From contig OX352761.1 in the NCBI GenBank assembly GCA_947095585.1, positions 60,504,832 to 60,568,831 of the forward strand: a stretch of 64,000 nt of DNA, given 5' to 3'. Below, piece by piece: positions 27,000-38,608 of this stretch. A program made the position numbers and the translations under genes. This stretch comes from Nephrocerus scutellatus (lineage: Eukaryota; Arthropoda; Insecta; Diptera; Pipunculidae). The first letter of the stretch is position 1. The number at the start of each line of letters is the position of its first letter. The notes under the pieces were generated by a model. It worked only from the letters and a program-made list of their open reading frames with translations, was not told the DNA's origin and made no database searches.

Positions 27000-29900
27000 A
27001 TTATCATCTTAATGAATACTTATTTAGGAACAAACAATATTACAGAGGATAACATAAATCTTCACAATTTCTCAGAAACATATAATGTACAATACTTTTA
27101 CAATCAAGAGCCAAAAATATAAATTAATGAAAATCAAATAATTTATATGAATGCTCGTAGTGTTCGAAACAAACTTGACTTAATTGAGTCATTCGTTAAT
27201 TGCCACTCCAATGTGATAGCTTTGATTCTTACGGAAACTTGGTTTTTCGAAAACGAAGGAGATTTCTTTAACATCGATGGTTTTAATGGTTATCACTCAT
27301 ATAGAACTGATATCACTCATAGTCACTAGTCATGGAGGGGGAACAAGTATATACGTCAAAATAAACACTGAACCCAATTTAGTGTATAACAACTCACATT
27401 GTTTCAACAACTGGATTCTAGTATCTTTACCCAGCCTAAACATAAATATCGGAGAAATATACAGATCTTCCAACAATAGCAATAATCCAGCTACTTTCAT
27501 CGATTTCACAGAAAATTTACTCAAACAAAACAAAAAACTGTTTCTATATGGGTGATATTAATATAAATTTACTAAAACATGAAGGCACAATTAGCAATAT
27601 CTACCAACAAATGATAAATTGAAACGGCTTCCGCCTAATTAACTCTCTATCAACCGATATTCCCACGAGAAAAGATAATAAATCCAATACCATAATTGAT
27701 CACATTTTCTCAGACATCTTACGATTCGATTACAAACTAACACAAATCGAATCCTCCATATCAGACCATAATATTGCCTTACTCTATTTCAAACAAAATA
27801 CACAAACACCACCAAACTCAAAAATCAATGCAATACATTCAACTACCTTTATTAATTATGAAAATATCACAACAACACTATCTCAGTTACCGCTTAATCA
27901 CATGGAATTTTCTGAATTGAGCCAAACCATTCAAGATACAATCAACCAAAACACTCAGACCATCAGTAGACCAACAAACGCTAGAAGAAGATATGTAAAG
28001 CCGTATATGAATAGAGAAATAATGTCCCTCATTGATATAAAAGAACGTACCTACCGTCTAATGAAATCATTTCCAGAAGAAACGTCAATACGACAACAAT
28101 TCCAATATATACGTAACAAAACCACCAAAACTATAAAAGAAGCAACAAAATTAATTATAATGCTTTATTTTCAAATCAAGCCAACAATACTAGAAAAATA
28201 TGGCAAACAATTAATCTCCTAATCTACAACAAAAAATATGGATACAAAAATGCCAAACTACCTAATGAAATGATCTTAAGCGGATTAGTTATAAAAGATA
28301 GAACAGACATTATTAACCACTTAAACTATTACTTTACCAACATCTGCAATCCCATTAACAACCATCACCCTATAAACGAAATAAACCCAAGATTTAACTT
28401 CCAAGATACTGATTCCAATGAAGTAAAAACAACCTTAATGTCACTATCGAATAACACAACGTCGGGCTACGACGGAATTAGCGTACATCTAGTAAAAACA
28501 ATATGCGATTCATTAACAATTCCAATGACAACCATCATATATAATTCATTGAGAAGATCAACCTTTCCAAATGAAATGAAAATAATCCTACTAACTACCG
28601 ATTCATCAGTATCCTACCAATCTTATCAAAACCAATAGAAAAATTAATCAAAAAACAAATTGAAAACTATCTAAGCTCAAATAATATAATCAATAGCCAA
28701 CAATATGGCTTCAGAAACAATTCAAACACTACCTCCGCTTGTGTAGATTTCGTTGACAAAATTTAAACATCACTGGATATGGGAAGAATTACGTCATGTA
28801 TTTCGGATCGACCTGAGCAAGGCATTCGATTCACTTCAACACTATTTATTTATTACAAAACTGGCTAATATGGGATTCTCTCGATCATCGGCCATGTTAG
28901 TTAAAGATTACCTTACTAGTAGACGTCAATATATAGCTGTAAATGGTTACAAAAACATAGAACAAGAAATTACTTGTGGGTTTCCACGAGGCTCAATACT
29001 TGGACCGCTTCTATTTAATATTTATATTAATGACATATTCAACATCGAACTAAATGGTCACCTAATTATGTATGCTGACGATGCAATGATAACATACTCC
29101 TTCGATACTTTTGAAGAGATGACTCGCGCCATGCAAATGGATCTGACTAATATATCAACATGGCTGGAGAGACATCATCTTCACATTAACATAGAAAAAT
29201 CATTCTATACTATCTTTGCAATTCACGAAACACCAGCTCTAACACTTACAATATCAAACAAAATGATTCACACAAAAAACTCATTTAGATATCTAGGACT
29301 ACATATTCGTCGGGATTTTAAATGGACTCATCATATCGATAAAATCAGCAAACAAATCAACACTTACATATTCGTAATACAAAAACTAAAAGGAATAATT
29401 TTGCGACCAACTCTATATAAAATATACTATGCTCATGTTCACTCAAGAATTGTTTATATGAATTGCATCTGGTCTTCAGCTCCGGTGTTCAAAATACACG
29501 AAATTCAAGTACTCCAAAATCGTGCTATCAAGGCTATACATGGATTACCAGGATTAACCCTATCAGCCCCACTCTACTCATGGAGAATTCTCCCCATTGA
29601 CCATTAAAAAATTTGAAATTATTATGCTCTTTCACAAAATGATTACCCATCGTCTTCGCCATGGAATTTCATTTACACGTAACAGTCAGATACACATGCA
29701 TAACACCAGATCTCAAGAAGATATACATCTCTCCCAAATACACACAAACCACGGCAGAAATGGTATAATTTATAGAGGCATTCAATTGTATAATTCCATC
29801 CCAAACAGAATCAAAGCTATCACAAATCCGGCTCGATTCAAAATTGAACTAAAAATGTTCATTTATAACGAATCATATTTTCCACAACATAGATACATTT

Positions 29901-30157
29901 ATAATAAACCTTTTATACATTCATTATTTTCTTTTTTTTATCATTTGATTTTCACTAACAACAAATAGTCATACTCAATTATTATATTAAATATATCATT
30001 ATCAAAACTAAACATTATTCACTAGTTAAATATTTTAAGAAAAAACCGTCATCTAATATTATCTATACTTCACACATTATCTTTATTTATCATTGCAATC
30101 TCTCACACAAGTGCCCTTGGTACTTCTTGAGGCTAATGAAATTATTAAATAAAAAAA
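27000..30157 (+). mobile_element. Non-LTR retrotransposon (LINE, jockey/CR1-like), dead copy
   Basis: The order endonuclease then reverse transcriptase on the plus strand, and an A-rich tail (AAATAAAAAAAATAAAAATAA, about 30138-30157) after the conserved-looking CTTGAGGCTAATGAAAT, identify a LINE. No target-site duplication was found and the 5' limit is uncertain. Many frame breaks show it is old. Clade assignment (jockey, CR1 or a relative) rests only on the type of endonuclease and RT motifs. Confidence 0.82.
27147..29968 (+). pseudogene. LINE ORF2: AP-type endonuclease plus reverse transcriptase
   Basis: The endonuclease starts MNARSVRNKLDLIE with ILTETWF following, then changes frame near 27320 and again near 27550. 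Its C-terminal SDH motif is readable near 27760 (SSISDHNIALLYF). Next come the RT finger motifs (NNTTSGYDGISVHLVK near 28450), a frame change near 28600, and NSQQYGFRNNSNTTSA near 28700. A stop lies near 28765. The best-preserved part, 28753-29607, holds DLSKAFDSLQH, GFPRGSILGPLLFNIYIND (R where Q is usual) and the catalytic YADD near 29073, followed by a thumb-like region. A further frame change near 29600 leads into the C-terminus, which stops at 29968. At least five frame changes or stops make it non-functional. The enzyme would nick DNA and copy LINE RNA at the break. Confidence 0.88.
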
Positions 30158-31690
30158 ATAAAAATAATTTAGTCGTAATATCGCCCAAAACGTCAAAGAA
30201 ATTTCACTCCAACCGCGCGTAAATATTACATGCACTCACTTTTTTAACAGCTCTTACTTCTCCTACGACTATCGACGCAACTGATTAACTGTGTTTGTGC
30301 AGTGATATGCAATATCCAATATGCAAATATGTATGTGATTTCAATAACATGCAATCAAGCTCATAGCTTGAGCCGAACGAATCAAACATATATGCAGTAG
30401 TAGGCTGCGGTCAAGAATTCAGCCGCTGCGCAGTTTAGGCAGCCATTTTAATTTGGATGCAAACAGCAAAATGTAAATGTCAAATTGTCGCCTTACAAGC
30501 AGACTAAGTCAGTTTAAAATGTAGCCGCAATTTCGTGCATACCGACTGCCTGCCATTTTTTTGTGCAGCACAAGCTGCGCAGCTACTTAATTCTTTTTCA
30601 CACGCCCATAGACGAAAGTGACTGTTTCATACGCTATAAACTAGCTTCGAAAGTAGCCCTTACACACTCTAGTTATCTTATCATATAAAATTCTTTTGTT
30701 ATTTACTGCAGTCACAGCGAACACACATTCTCACATTTCTGCTTCTCTCTCGATTTAGCAGAAAAACCGGTTTGGACGTGTGAAAAATAGCGTACATTAC
30801 TCGCATAAAAGTGCTCATCGTGCTCGTTAGATTGCCGCTGTCAAGCTTCGACCTCGCACGATAAACTCCACTTTCCTTGCTCGTTATGTAATATACTATA
30901 CCGCCGCCGTAGTGATATAATAGTCTCTGTTCATATTCTATCAGTGCTCTGCTCTGCTCGTTCTATCAACATTGCATTAAATTATACAGTGCTCTCGTGT
31001 TTGGTCGTGTAACAGAAAAAAAATACTACTATAAGTTACAAAAAAGGGGCATATAACAATGACAACCTGCAAGCTTCCTTGCAACTATTTCATTTTCTTT
31101 TCGCTTATCTTATCCTTACTCATGTTTACAGTAACTAGAGTAAATAACTCATCTATCAATTACAGAAATGAGAGAACCATGCAAAAGAAATTTAATAATG
31201 AATAATTGGCCTGCATGTTTCAAAGCGACATTCTTCGAAGCTCGTACGATACCATAAACATGTGCATCAGTCGTGATCGCAGTTCTCTATCAATGCTCCA
31301 TGTACCATTTACAAGTTGCAAGTGACGTTTCTTGTTTTTCTTTTATCACTCCAAGTTTACTAAGAGTTAATAACTCTTTCATAAAATTACATAATAAATA
31401 GAGAACCAGATAAAACGAAGTTAATGGCGAATATTGCGTTTCAAAGTGGAAACATTTTGATGCATACTTCTATTTCCATAACATACCACTTCCCCAACAA
31501 CTTAATCACCCTTGCAAACATGTGTAAACAACAAAAAACTTTTCTCTATGGGAAATATGTGTAGTACTAGTAATTGTATTGAAACTGGAAAGTCCCCTTT
31601 GGTGCTCTGCTCTTAACCTTGCAGTTGCAACTTGCAACCCATATGGTTGCACGAAAAATGGTTCTGTTTTGGTTCTCTGTTTTTCTTTAA
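30158..31690. other. AT-rich noncoding DNA with dispersed repeats
   Basis: No gene recognised. It contains copy A of a dispersed repeat of about 78 bp (30942-31020) and a degenerate direct duplication: about 31070-31250 and 31310-31470 share the order GTTTAC, TAATAACTC, AGAGAACCA, GTTTCAAAG with many differences. Confidence 0.55.
30942..31020 (+). repeat. Dispersed repeat, copy A
   Basis: Contains GTGCTCTGCTCTG, TCGTTCTAT, AACATTGCAT and TACAGTGCT followed by GTAACAGAAAAA. The same string of motifs recurs on the same strand at 34616-34690, in part at 34694-34760, and at 43714-43790. Confidence 0.8.
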
Positions 31691-31884
31691 TCTATATATC
31701 TATATATATAAAATAGAGAATTTGTTTGTATATTTGTATATATATTTGTGCCCAACTAGCTCTGGAACGCTTTGACCAATTGTAACCAAAATTGGTATAC
31801 ATATTAGTTACTATGTGGAATCAATCATAGGGGGTGAGGGGTAGTAGGTTATTTGGCTGGGGGAGGCGTGGCAGGGGATTTTAG

Positions 31885-33345
31885 TATCTGACCCAACGTT
31901 TTCGGTATCGCTATTAGTGTCGATTCTATGGTTTTCGGGGTCGCTGAGTTGAATGGGGATGGTAAGACAGTTCTAGGGGGATGGGATCGATAACTGTGGG
32001 GGGGGGGGTGACCGATATTAAGGTCGATTCTATGGTTTTCTGGGTCGCTGAGGTGAATGGGGATGGTAACACAGCTCTAGGGAGATGGGAGATAAATGAG
32101 GGGGGGGGGGGGGTAACCGATATTAGTGTTAATTCTATGGTTTTCGTGGTCGCTGAGTTCAATGGTGATGGTAAGACAGCTCTAGGGGGGTGGGGTCGAT
32201 AACTGAGGGGGGGTGACCGATATTAGTGTTGATTCTATGGTTTTCGTGGTCGCTGAGTTGAAGGGGGTGGGGAACCGATATTAGTGACGTTTTTATGGTT
32301 TTTGTGGTCGCTGAGTTCAATGGTGCTGGTAAGACAGCTCTAGGGGTATGGGGTGATAACTGACGAGGGGGACCGATATTAGTGTTGATTCTATGGTTTT
32401 CGTGGTCGCTGAGTTGAATGGTGATGGTAAGACAGCTCTAGGGGGGTGGGGTCGATAACTGAGGGGGGGTGACCGATATTAGTGTTGATTCTATGGTTTT
32501 CGTGGTCGCTGAGTTGAAGGGGGTGGGGAACCGATATTAGTGACGTTTTTATGGTTTTTGTGGTCGCTGAGTTCAATGGTGCTGGTAAGACAGCTCTAGG
32601 GGTATGGGGTGATAACTGACGAGGGGGACCGATATTAGTGTTGATTCTATGGTTTTCGTGGTCGCTGAGTTGAATGGTGATGGTAAGACAGCTCTAGGGG
32701 GATGGGGTCGATAACTGAGGGGGGGTGACCGATATTAGTGTCGATTTTATGGTTTTCGTGGTCGCTGAGTTGAATGGGGATGGTAACACAGCTCTAGGGA
32801 GATGGGTGATAACTGAGGGTGGTGGGGTAACCGATATTAGTGACGTTTTTATGGTTTTTGTGGTCGCTTAGTTCAATGGTGATGGTAAGACAGCTCTAGG
32901 GGGATGGGGTCGATAACTGAGTATGGGTAACCGATATTAGTGTTAATTCTATGGTTTTCGTGGTCGCTGAGTTCAATGGTGATGGTAACACAGCTCTAGG
33001 GGGATGGGGTCGATAACTAAGGGGGTTACCGATATTAGTGTCGATTCTATGGTTTTCGGGGTCGCTGAGTTGAATGGTGATGGTAAGACAGCTCTAGGGG
33101 GATGGGGTCGATAGCTGAGGGGGGAGTGACCGATATTAGTGTCGATTTTATGGTTTTCGGTGTCGCTGAGTTGAATCGTGATGGTAAGACAGCTCTAGGG
33201 GGATGGGGTCGATACCTGTGGGGGATGACCGTATTAATGTCCATTCAATAGTTCTCGGGGCCACTGAGTGATTTGTCTCCCCGGAGGGTGACCGATATTA
33301 GTGTCGATCACATAGTTTTCGGGGTCGCTGAGATGAATAGTGGTG
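31885..33345. repeat. G-rich minisatellite inside the Helitron, unit about 100 bp
   Basis: About sixteen copies of a unit that reads (plus strand) GACCGATATTAGTGT, CGATTCTATGGTTTTCG, GGTCGCTGAGTTGAATGG, GATGGTAAGACAGCTCTAGG, GGGATGGGGTCGATAACTG. Most units are 98-104 bp; shorter ones of about 55 bp occur near 32235-32290 and 32493-32549, where a block of three units is itself repeated. Runs of 11 and 14 consecutive G occur at about 31998-32008 and 32100-32113. The repeat has no recognisable coding role. Confidence 0.93.
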
Positions 33346-33539
33346 TATAGAATGGTACTCGTAGACCATTTGGCGACGAATTTGGGGGTGAGGACATTAT
33401 CGCCCCTACTTCAAATTGTAAAAGTTAGATTAGTAGCCGTGTTTTATGGATATGTTAATTTGACATCGATTTTTGAAATCTGCCGCTGAACTTATAAATT
33501 CTATTTATCCGGCTGTTTCTCAAAACTATAACATTTGAA

Positions 33540-34075
33540 CCGGTTGCTAGAAGGGGCCATCGTGCTACTAAAAATGGAGACAACCACGAAATAAACAATC
33601 AAATACTTGCCATGTTAATAGGCGTAGTCACTGAGTATAAGTGTATCGATACCTTTGTAAATAATGATGAGGAATTTAATTATCTTACTGAGTTCCTAAA
33701 CACACTTAATTCGTCTGGATTGCCACCACATCGTCTTACAGTTTGATCTCCAATTATTTTACTACGGATTCTCGACTCGCCAAAACTTTGCAACGGCACA
33801 ATACTGTGCGTAAAAGAGATTCCGGGAAATATAATTGAAGCGACTATGTTGACAGAAAAGGGATAGTGTGAAACAGTTTTTATCCCACGGATAGCACTCA
33901 TTTCGACGGATCTACCTTTTAAATTTAAGAGATTGCAATTTCCAGTAAAACTTGCACTTTCGATGACGATCAATAAGTCGGACAGTTTATTAAGTACTGC
34001 AGAGTATAGATTTGGGATCGTCATGTTTTTCCCACGGACAATTTTATTTTGCTTGCTCTGGGTTGGGTTGAGCTA
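33540..34075 (+). pseudogene. Helitron helicase (PIF1-like), C-terminal remnant
   Basis: Plus-strand translation gives INNQILAMLIG, CIDTFVNNDEEFNYLTEFL, NTLNSSGLPPHRL, SPIILLRILDSPKLCNGT, IPRIALISTDLPFKFKRLQF and FPVKLAFSMTINKS. This is the characteristic last quarter of Helitron helicases (SF1, PIF1-like), with TINKS corresponding to helicase motif V. A stop follows LTV near 33747, another follows TEKG near 33870, and frame changes precede 33600. The remaining three quarters, including the Walker A site and the Rep nuclease, are absent. It would have unwound DNA during rolling-circle transposition. Confidence 0.85.
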
Positions 34076-34336
34076 AAAATTTATTTATTCTTGAAGGTGA
34101 AACTAAAAACATTGTATGCAACTAAGTTTTGTTTTAAATTAATTTTATGAAGGTTTATTTAATTTTATTTTATAATTTGAATACTATAGCTATAATTTAA
34201 AATATATTTTTTAAAATAAATTTTGTTAAAAAAACTGAAATTTTACCTTAAAGACAGATATCATTCTTTTTTCTACCCCTGCCTAATAGAAGATTGGGAT
34301 GAATAAATACCTGGGCAACCCCGGGTAATCAGCTAG

Positions 34337-34908
34337 TAGTTTATAAATTACAAAATCTCAAAACATACTATCAAGCTTACAGCGCTACTGGTGGTAGTGA
34401 AAATTTTAAGAGCGAGAAACGTAAGTTTTGTAGTGAGAAACAGAAATTTTTTATATGGATTTAGCTCTCTTGTTCATTTTTAAGCATGTATTGTCAATAA
34501 GCAAAACAGTTGGGCTTTCTGTAGAGAAGGTTATGAGTGTCATTATAGTTTCTGTTGGTTCTGTGTTGCTTCTCTGGTTGTTCCCTTTAGGATTTTTTTT
34601 AACACTCTGTTCGTCTTCTACCGGTGTTCTGCTCTGTTCGTTCTATAAACATTGCATAAATTGATACAGTGCTGTCGTGATACAGAAAATCGGTGATCTG
34701 GCTTGCTCACTTTCTTAACATTGCATAAAATTATACAGTGCTGTTGTGATAGAGAAAAAACGCAATTCTAGTATATTATAAAAAAAAGAGGAATGGTTGT
34801 TCATCCTTATTTATTTAGAATATTCATTTTAACCGAAAATCTTTTTTTCTTTATATAACAGATGGTTCGCCATTCACTTCTTACTAAATTAACTATGCTT
34901 ATCATTGC
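34337..34908. other. Noncoding spacer with repeat copies B and C
   Basis: Sequence between the Helitron and the BEL element. Holds dispersed-repeat copies B (34616-34690) and C (34694-34760), which are tandem here. No gene recognised; the 69-codon open frame at 34455-34664 crosses copy B and is probably chance. Confidence 0.6.
34616..34760 (+). repeat. Dispersed repeat, copies B and C in tandem
   Basis: Copy B carries GTTCTGCTCTG, TTCGTTCTATAAACATTGC and ATACAGTGCTGTCGTG. Copy C, about 78 bp further on, repeats TTAACATTGCATAAAATTA and TACAGTGCTGTTGTG. Both match copies at 30942 and 43714 on the same strand. Confidence 0.8.
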
Positions 34909-35463
34909 TGTTTAGACCCAAGTTACTTTACTTGGATAGGATCTTAGGTACATAAACCTAGATCTGATTGAGGTATGATACACTTAGTTCAAACCAAGTG
35001 TATCCAACGAATCCTAAAACGTCAAGTAAAAGAGTTCTAGTTTGGTAGGTAGATTAATAACGACTTCGTTTATTCATTAAAATTTGACTCAATTTATACT
35101 AAAAATTACTTACAATACAAATACGAATACAATAGAAATAACATACAAATAACATAAACTACTTCGTTGCATATTCCGCTAAGCAGAAAACAGAACAGAA
35201 ATTGCAGCGATAACAAAAGTATGCTCCCAACATACTCCATTTACCAAAGGTAGAGATAAAGTATGTTCGCAACATGCTTTCGTTACAAAAATGTGAACTT
35301 CTCTCATGGTGCTAACGACAGCCGAAATGCAATGCTGGCAAAATCGGCAATGTGGGAAATTCATTCTTCTCACGATAGGAGAAAATGCAATGTAAGCATT
35401 ATTTGGCATTATGCTGCGATTGTCGTCTGCCTGATATGAGCAACCCTGAACGATAGTTCAACA
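34909..35463 (-). repeat. BEL #1 3' LTR
   Basis: 555 bp. Differs from 42356-42899 at five single bases (GATTG/GATGG, TGCTCCC/TGTTCCC, CATTATT/CATAATT, CCTGAT/CCGGAT, GATAG/GAGAG) and in one short indel region near 35088-35110. It is preceded, in element orientation, by the polypurine tract. Confidence 0.95.
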
Positions 35464-35477
35464 TTCTGCCCGCCTTG
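35464..35477 (-). other. BEL #1 polypurine tract
   Basis: On the minus strand AAGGCGGGCAGAA directly precedes the 3' LTR start TGTTGAAC. A purine-rich GGCGGGCAGAA-type tract at this spot is usual for BEL elements and primes plus-strand synthesis. Confidence 0.75.
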
Positions 35478-35627
35478 AACAGAAGGTTCAACATATCAAT
35501 GATAATTGAATTTAATTATTTAACTATGGATTACTATTTTTAATATATAGGAGTATTCTATTTAAGTTGCTTGAACTTAATCATTCATCAATGTTAATCA
35601 CGAATCTGCCTTCGGGATGGTTCGGCG

Positions 35628-37255
35628 TCATGGGGACATCACTTCGGGCCCTCGGGATTGGAACTGGCTTGATAATTTTCTCGGCATCCGGTAGCACTGT
35701 ACGCATAGAAAAATCAAAATAGAGACTGCAATTAGTACCCCAATGATTCAGATGCTATGGTGGATGTCATGGTGTTGGAGGTTAATTGGCAAGGTATCTT
35801 GAAATCTTTGGATGGTTTGCTTCAGCGCTTCGATTTCGGCTTCATGGCGATGGTAAGCAGGGAGAGACACATTTTGCGTGGTATTTTGATCAGGAATAAT
35901 GACATCCGTGAGGTTGCTTAGCGGTAGGTATGACATCCTCATGACTGAAGGAAATATATTATGCACCCGTATGGTCAGAAACTTTTGCTTCATGATGCAG
36001 TCCGGTTCTAGCTTTGCTATTCCTGAGCCTTGAATGGTAAGATGAGTTGTATTTGGACCACATACTATATTTAGAGTTGATACTTTTCGCAAGGCGTAAA
36101 TCCATTCGTTTGGATTGTGCAGCTGAATCCAATGAGGCCCTTCACCTGACCTTTGTCTTTGGCAGCTGTGCCAATCGGGAATATGGTTAAAAAGTGAAAT
36201 TTCGCACGCACTAGCGATTGAGCCCTTATGATGTAAAGGACCTTGTTGCCTGCATAAATATTCTCCTTGATTAGTAGATGCACAACCTTTTACACCTTCT
36301 TCGGAGAGAGAGCAGTACTGATCTCGATGTAGGTTTATTATAAGAAATGGCGATGTTGGTCGTATTTCGGTGAGGGTTTCATCTACAAGTACGGGTACTG
36401 GAATCACATGAAATAATTCGAATGGTTTGGCTGATATCAATGGTATCCTGATTTTAAAAATTGCGTGATTTGGTAGAATTCTTCCTTCAATAGTCATTAA
36501 ATTGTATAGGTTAGTTAGATCCAAGATTGCTGTCGGAAGTCTTAGGTCTGAAGGTAAGTGTTACATTATGCGTCGTAGCTCCTGGCTTAGCTGAGATGGG
36601 GGTAACAACAATGGGCTAATTTTTCCATGTTGACTGTGAGTAATAACGTCTAAGAGAGAGGCTGGATACGTTGAAAATTTGCTGTGTTAGTCAAAGTTTG
36701 TATTGCAAGGGAGATAAATATGCTTGACAATTTTTCTTGTTGAACTTCCTTAGCTATATTGTCGAATCGAGTTTTTAATTCATCAATGCTGTAGGTTATT
36801 GCTTCTAAATGTTGGGATATCGCCTCTTGATTTCGATTCATAAGATGTACCGTGGCTGCGAGGAATGATGTCTGATTCTTCATGTAAGATAGTAAGTGCT
36901 CTTCGTTTTCCTGCAGTCCGTCGATTGTATTTGACATTTGCTTGGCATATTCGGAATCCAAAACACCAAACAATGCATTGGCTACATTTCCCACTTGATT
37001 TAAGGCTCCCCGTTTTATTCGAGTTGGGATAGAGGTGTGCGACAATAGGTCATTGGTAGTCCGTCGATTGTATTTGACATTTGCTTGGCATATTCGGAAT
37101 CCAAAACACCAAACAATGCATTGGCTACATTTCCCACTTGATTTAAGGCTCCCCGTTTTATTCGAGTTGGGATAGAGGTGTGCGACAATAGGTCATTGTT
37201 AGTTACCAGTTCCTTTGTAAAATGCTGAATTTGAGTTGTTATACTTCTACACTGC
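35628..37255 (-). pseudogene. BEL #1 env-like (F-type) glycoprotein remnant
   Basis: Similarity is to the fusion-type envelope proteins found in some insect endogenous retroviruses: a short basic RIKR motif, then a hydrophobic-to-amphipathic stretch, then a helical segment, then a cysteine-containing ectodomain (CEISLFNH, CGPNTTHLTI). The upstream half before the basic motif is deleted. A 143-bp direct duplication at 36915-37200 repeats the region around the basic motif and changes the frame. A frame break separates the two main pieces near 36530-36650. A TGA at 35748-35750 stops the last piece just before a hydrophobic segment, and a final stop lies at 35628-35630. The region is non-functional. 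Confidence 0.78.
36915..37200. repeat. 143-bp tandem duplication in the env-like region
   Basis: Copy 1 at 36915-37057 and copy 2 at 37058-37200 are virtually identical, both starting AGTCCGTCGATTG and ending GGTCATTGGT or GGTCATTGTT. The length is not a multiple of three, so it causes a frameshift. The near identity shows that it is recent. Confidence 0.93.
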
Positions 37256-38019
37256 TCCTTTTCTTTGGATGCTGATGAATGTATGGATGGCTCTATATAC
37301 TCCAACTGATTTCGCGCTCCAACGAAATTTGTCGCGTTGTCGAAGTAAAGGTTTTGACAATTACCTCTTCTTCCTGTGAACCGTTTAAGTGCACCTATGA
37401 ATGCTTCAGTAGTAAGTTTGCTAACTACCTCAAAATGTGTTGCCTTCGTTGTGAAACAACAAAATACTGCCACGTAGACCTTCCGTGGTTGTTTCCCTCT
37501 TGTACCCAAACAGGTCCAAAAAAGTCTACTCCCGTATTCACGAAGGGTCGAGCAGGTTGTACCCGCGTCGCTGGTAGATCTCCCATCACTTGCGTCATTA
37601 ATTTGGGTTTTGCTCTAGCACATCGAACACATTTTTGGACTACCGAACGAGCAAGTGTTTTTCCCTTGATGGGCCAATACTTCTGACGCACGGCTGCTAA
37701 CAATCCCTGTGGACCGATATGAAGATTGTTCTGGTGAATTTCTGTTATTATTAATTTTGTGAGATCGTGGTTATATGGGTGCTTCGCATCATAGCTTAAT
37801 GCTGATGCTTCTAGACGACCTCCTACACGAAGTATTCCTTTCTCATCCACAAATGGTGACAAACTGCTTAGTACGCTTTGATTTTGGACATATTTTCCAT
37901 CGGATAGTTGTTTTAGATCTTCCTTAAACACTTGATGTTGCACTTCTTTCATTATAACATTGTTGGCATGGCTTAGTTCGACCGACGACGGATGGCCTGA
38001 TAATCGTTTGTTCATATTA
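37256..38019 (-). pseudogene. BEL #1 integrase, truncated by deletion
   Basis: Contains the zinc-binding HHCC module (two H near IHQNNLHIGPQG, then CVRCARAKPK) and the first catalytic aspartate in GVDFFGP. A frame change near 37440-37500 follows, then KVYVAVFCCFTTKATHFEVV and the second aspartate in YFDNATNFVGA. The conserved block that should carry the third catalytic residue (GGLWEA-type) and the C-terminal domain are absent. The sequence passes directly into the env-like region, so a deletion has fused the two. It cannot integrate DNA. Confidence 0.85.
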
Positions 38020-38608
38020 CAAGTCTTGCAGTTGTATATAAATCTTCTTACATATGCAATAACCCTTTGTAATCGTGCAAACTAGTTTTGATGATCTATT
38101 CCATTTGTAATAGTAATTCCGACTGTTGTTGCCAGTACGATTGCGGACCTTTTGACCTCACAATCTGTGTTTCCTGTCTTATAAATCCCTTGCCATGTGG
38201 TTTTTTGACCATATAGATATAAAGGCCCATAGAACCACGGGGTACAAGATTTTAGCTTTTCTGCTGATATTCCTCTGGATACGATGTCAGCAGGATTTTG
38301 CTTAGTTGGAACATGACGCCATTGCTCAGGAAGAGTTTTGCTTCTGATAAACTTGATTCGATTTGCTATAAAACAGTGATATTTGGATGCCTCCGAGTTT
38401 ACCCAAGCTAACACAATTTCGGAATCGGTCCAAAAGTATGTATCCAGCTCTCCTAGTTTCAAGTCCTTTGTTACTCGTTGAGTGAGTTCTGTAGCTAACC
38501 TTGCGGCGCACAATTCTAATCGTGGTATTGTTGTTGTCGGCGTGATTTTTCCGTCTATTCCTCTTTTAATTGGTGCTACTCTAGATTTTGAACATAGTAA
38601 ATGAACAG
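38020..38608 (-). pseudogene. BEL #1 RNase H fragment
   Basis: After the stop at 38609 the frame shifts. ELCAARLA-type sequence, then TYFWTDSEIVLAWVNSEASKYHCFIANRIKFIR and WRHVPTKQNPADIVSRG, are the conserved RNase H and tether motifs of BEL elements. An in-frame TAG lies at about 38079-38081 (after NGIDHQN); reading continues to the integrase in the same frame. RNase H would remove the RNA template from the hybrid. Confidence 0.85.

Larger units (their letters stand above)
31691..34336 (+). mobile_element. Helitron remnant
   Basis: The left end is A|TC (31690|31691), starting TCTATATATCTATATATATA and followed by the TGGAACGCTTTGACC and AAATTGGTATAC type of sequence seen near the 5' ends of insect Helitrons. 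The right end is CTAG|T (34333-34336|34337), preceded by a GC-rich imperfect hairpin at 34309-34326 (ACCTGGG...CCCGGGT), as Helitrons require. Insertion between A and T without target duplication fits. Inside are a G-rich minisatellite and the C-terminal part of a helicase. The Rep domain and most of the helicase are gone, so it is non-autonomous. Confidence 0.85.

Noticed and set aside
31926..33244. Minus-strand proline-rich ORFs with about 34-residue repeats
   Set aside because: They read through the Helitron minisatellite, whose unit is often near 102 bp (a multiple of three); the frames break wherever units change length. Chance opening of a tandem repeat.
33680..34024. 114-codon minus-strand ORF
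   Set aside because: It is the antisense of the Helitron helicase remnant, which is clearly recognisable on the plus strand.
36515..36545. A real start for the 258-codon frame 35748-36524 as a separate gene
   Set aside because: The frame is one piece of the broken env-like region; similarity continues across the break upstream, so its first ATG is not a gene start.
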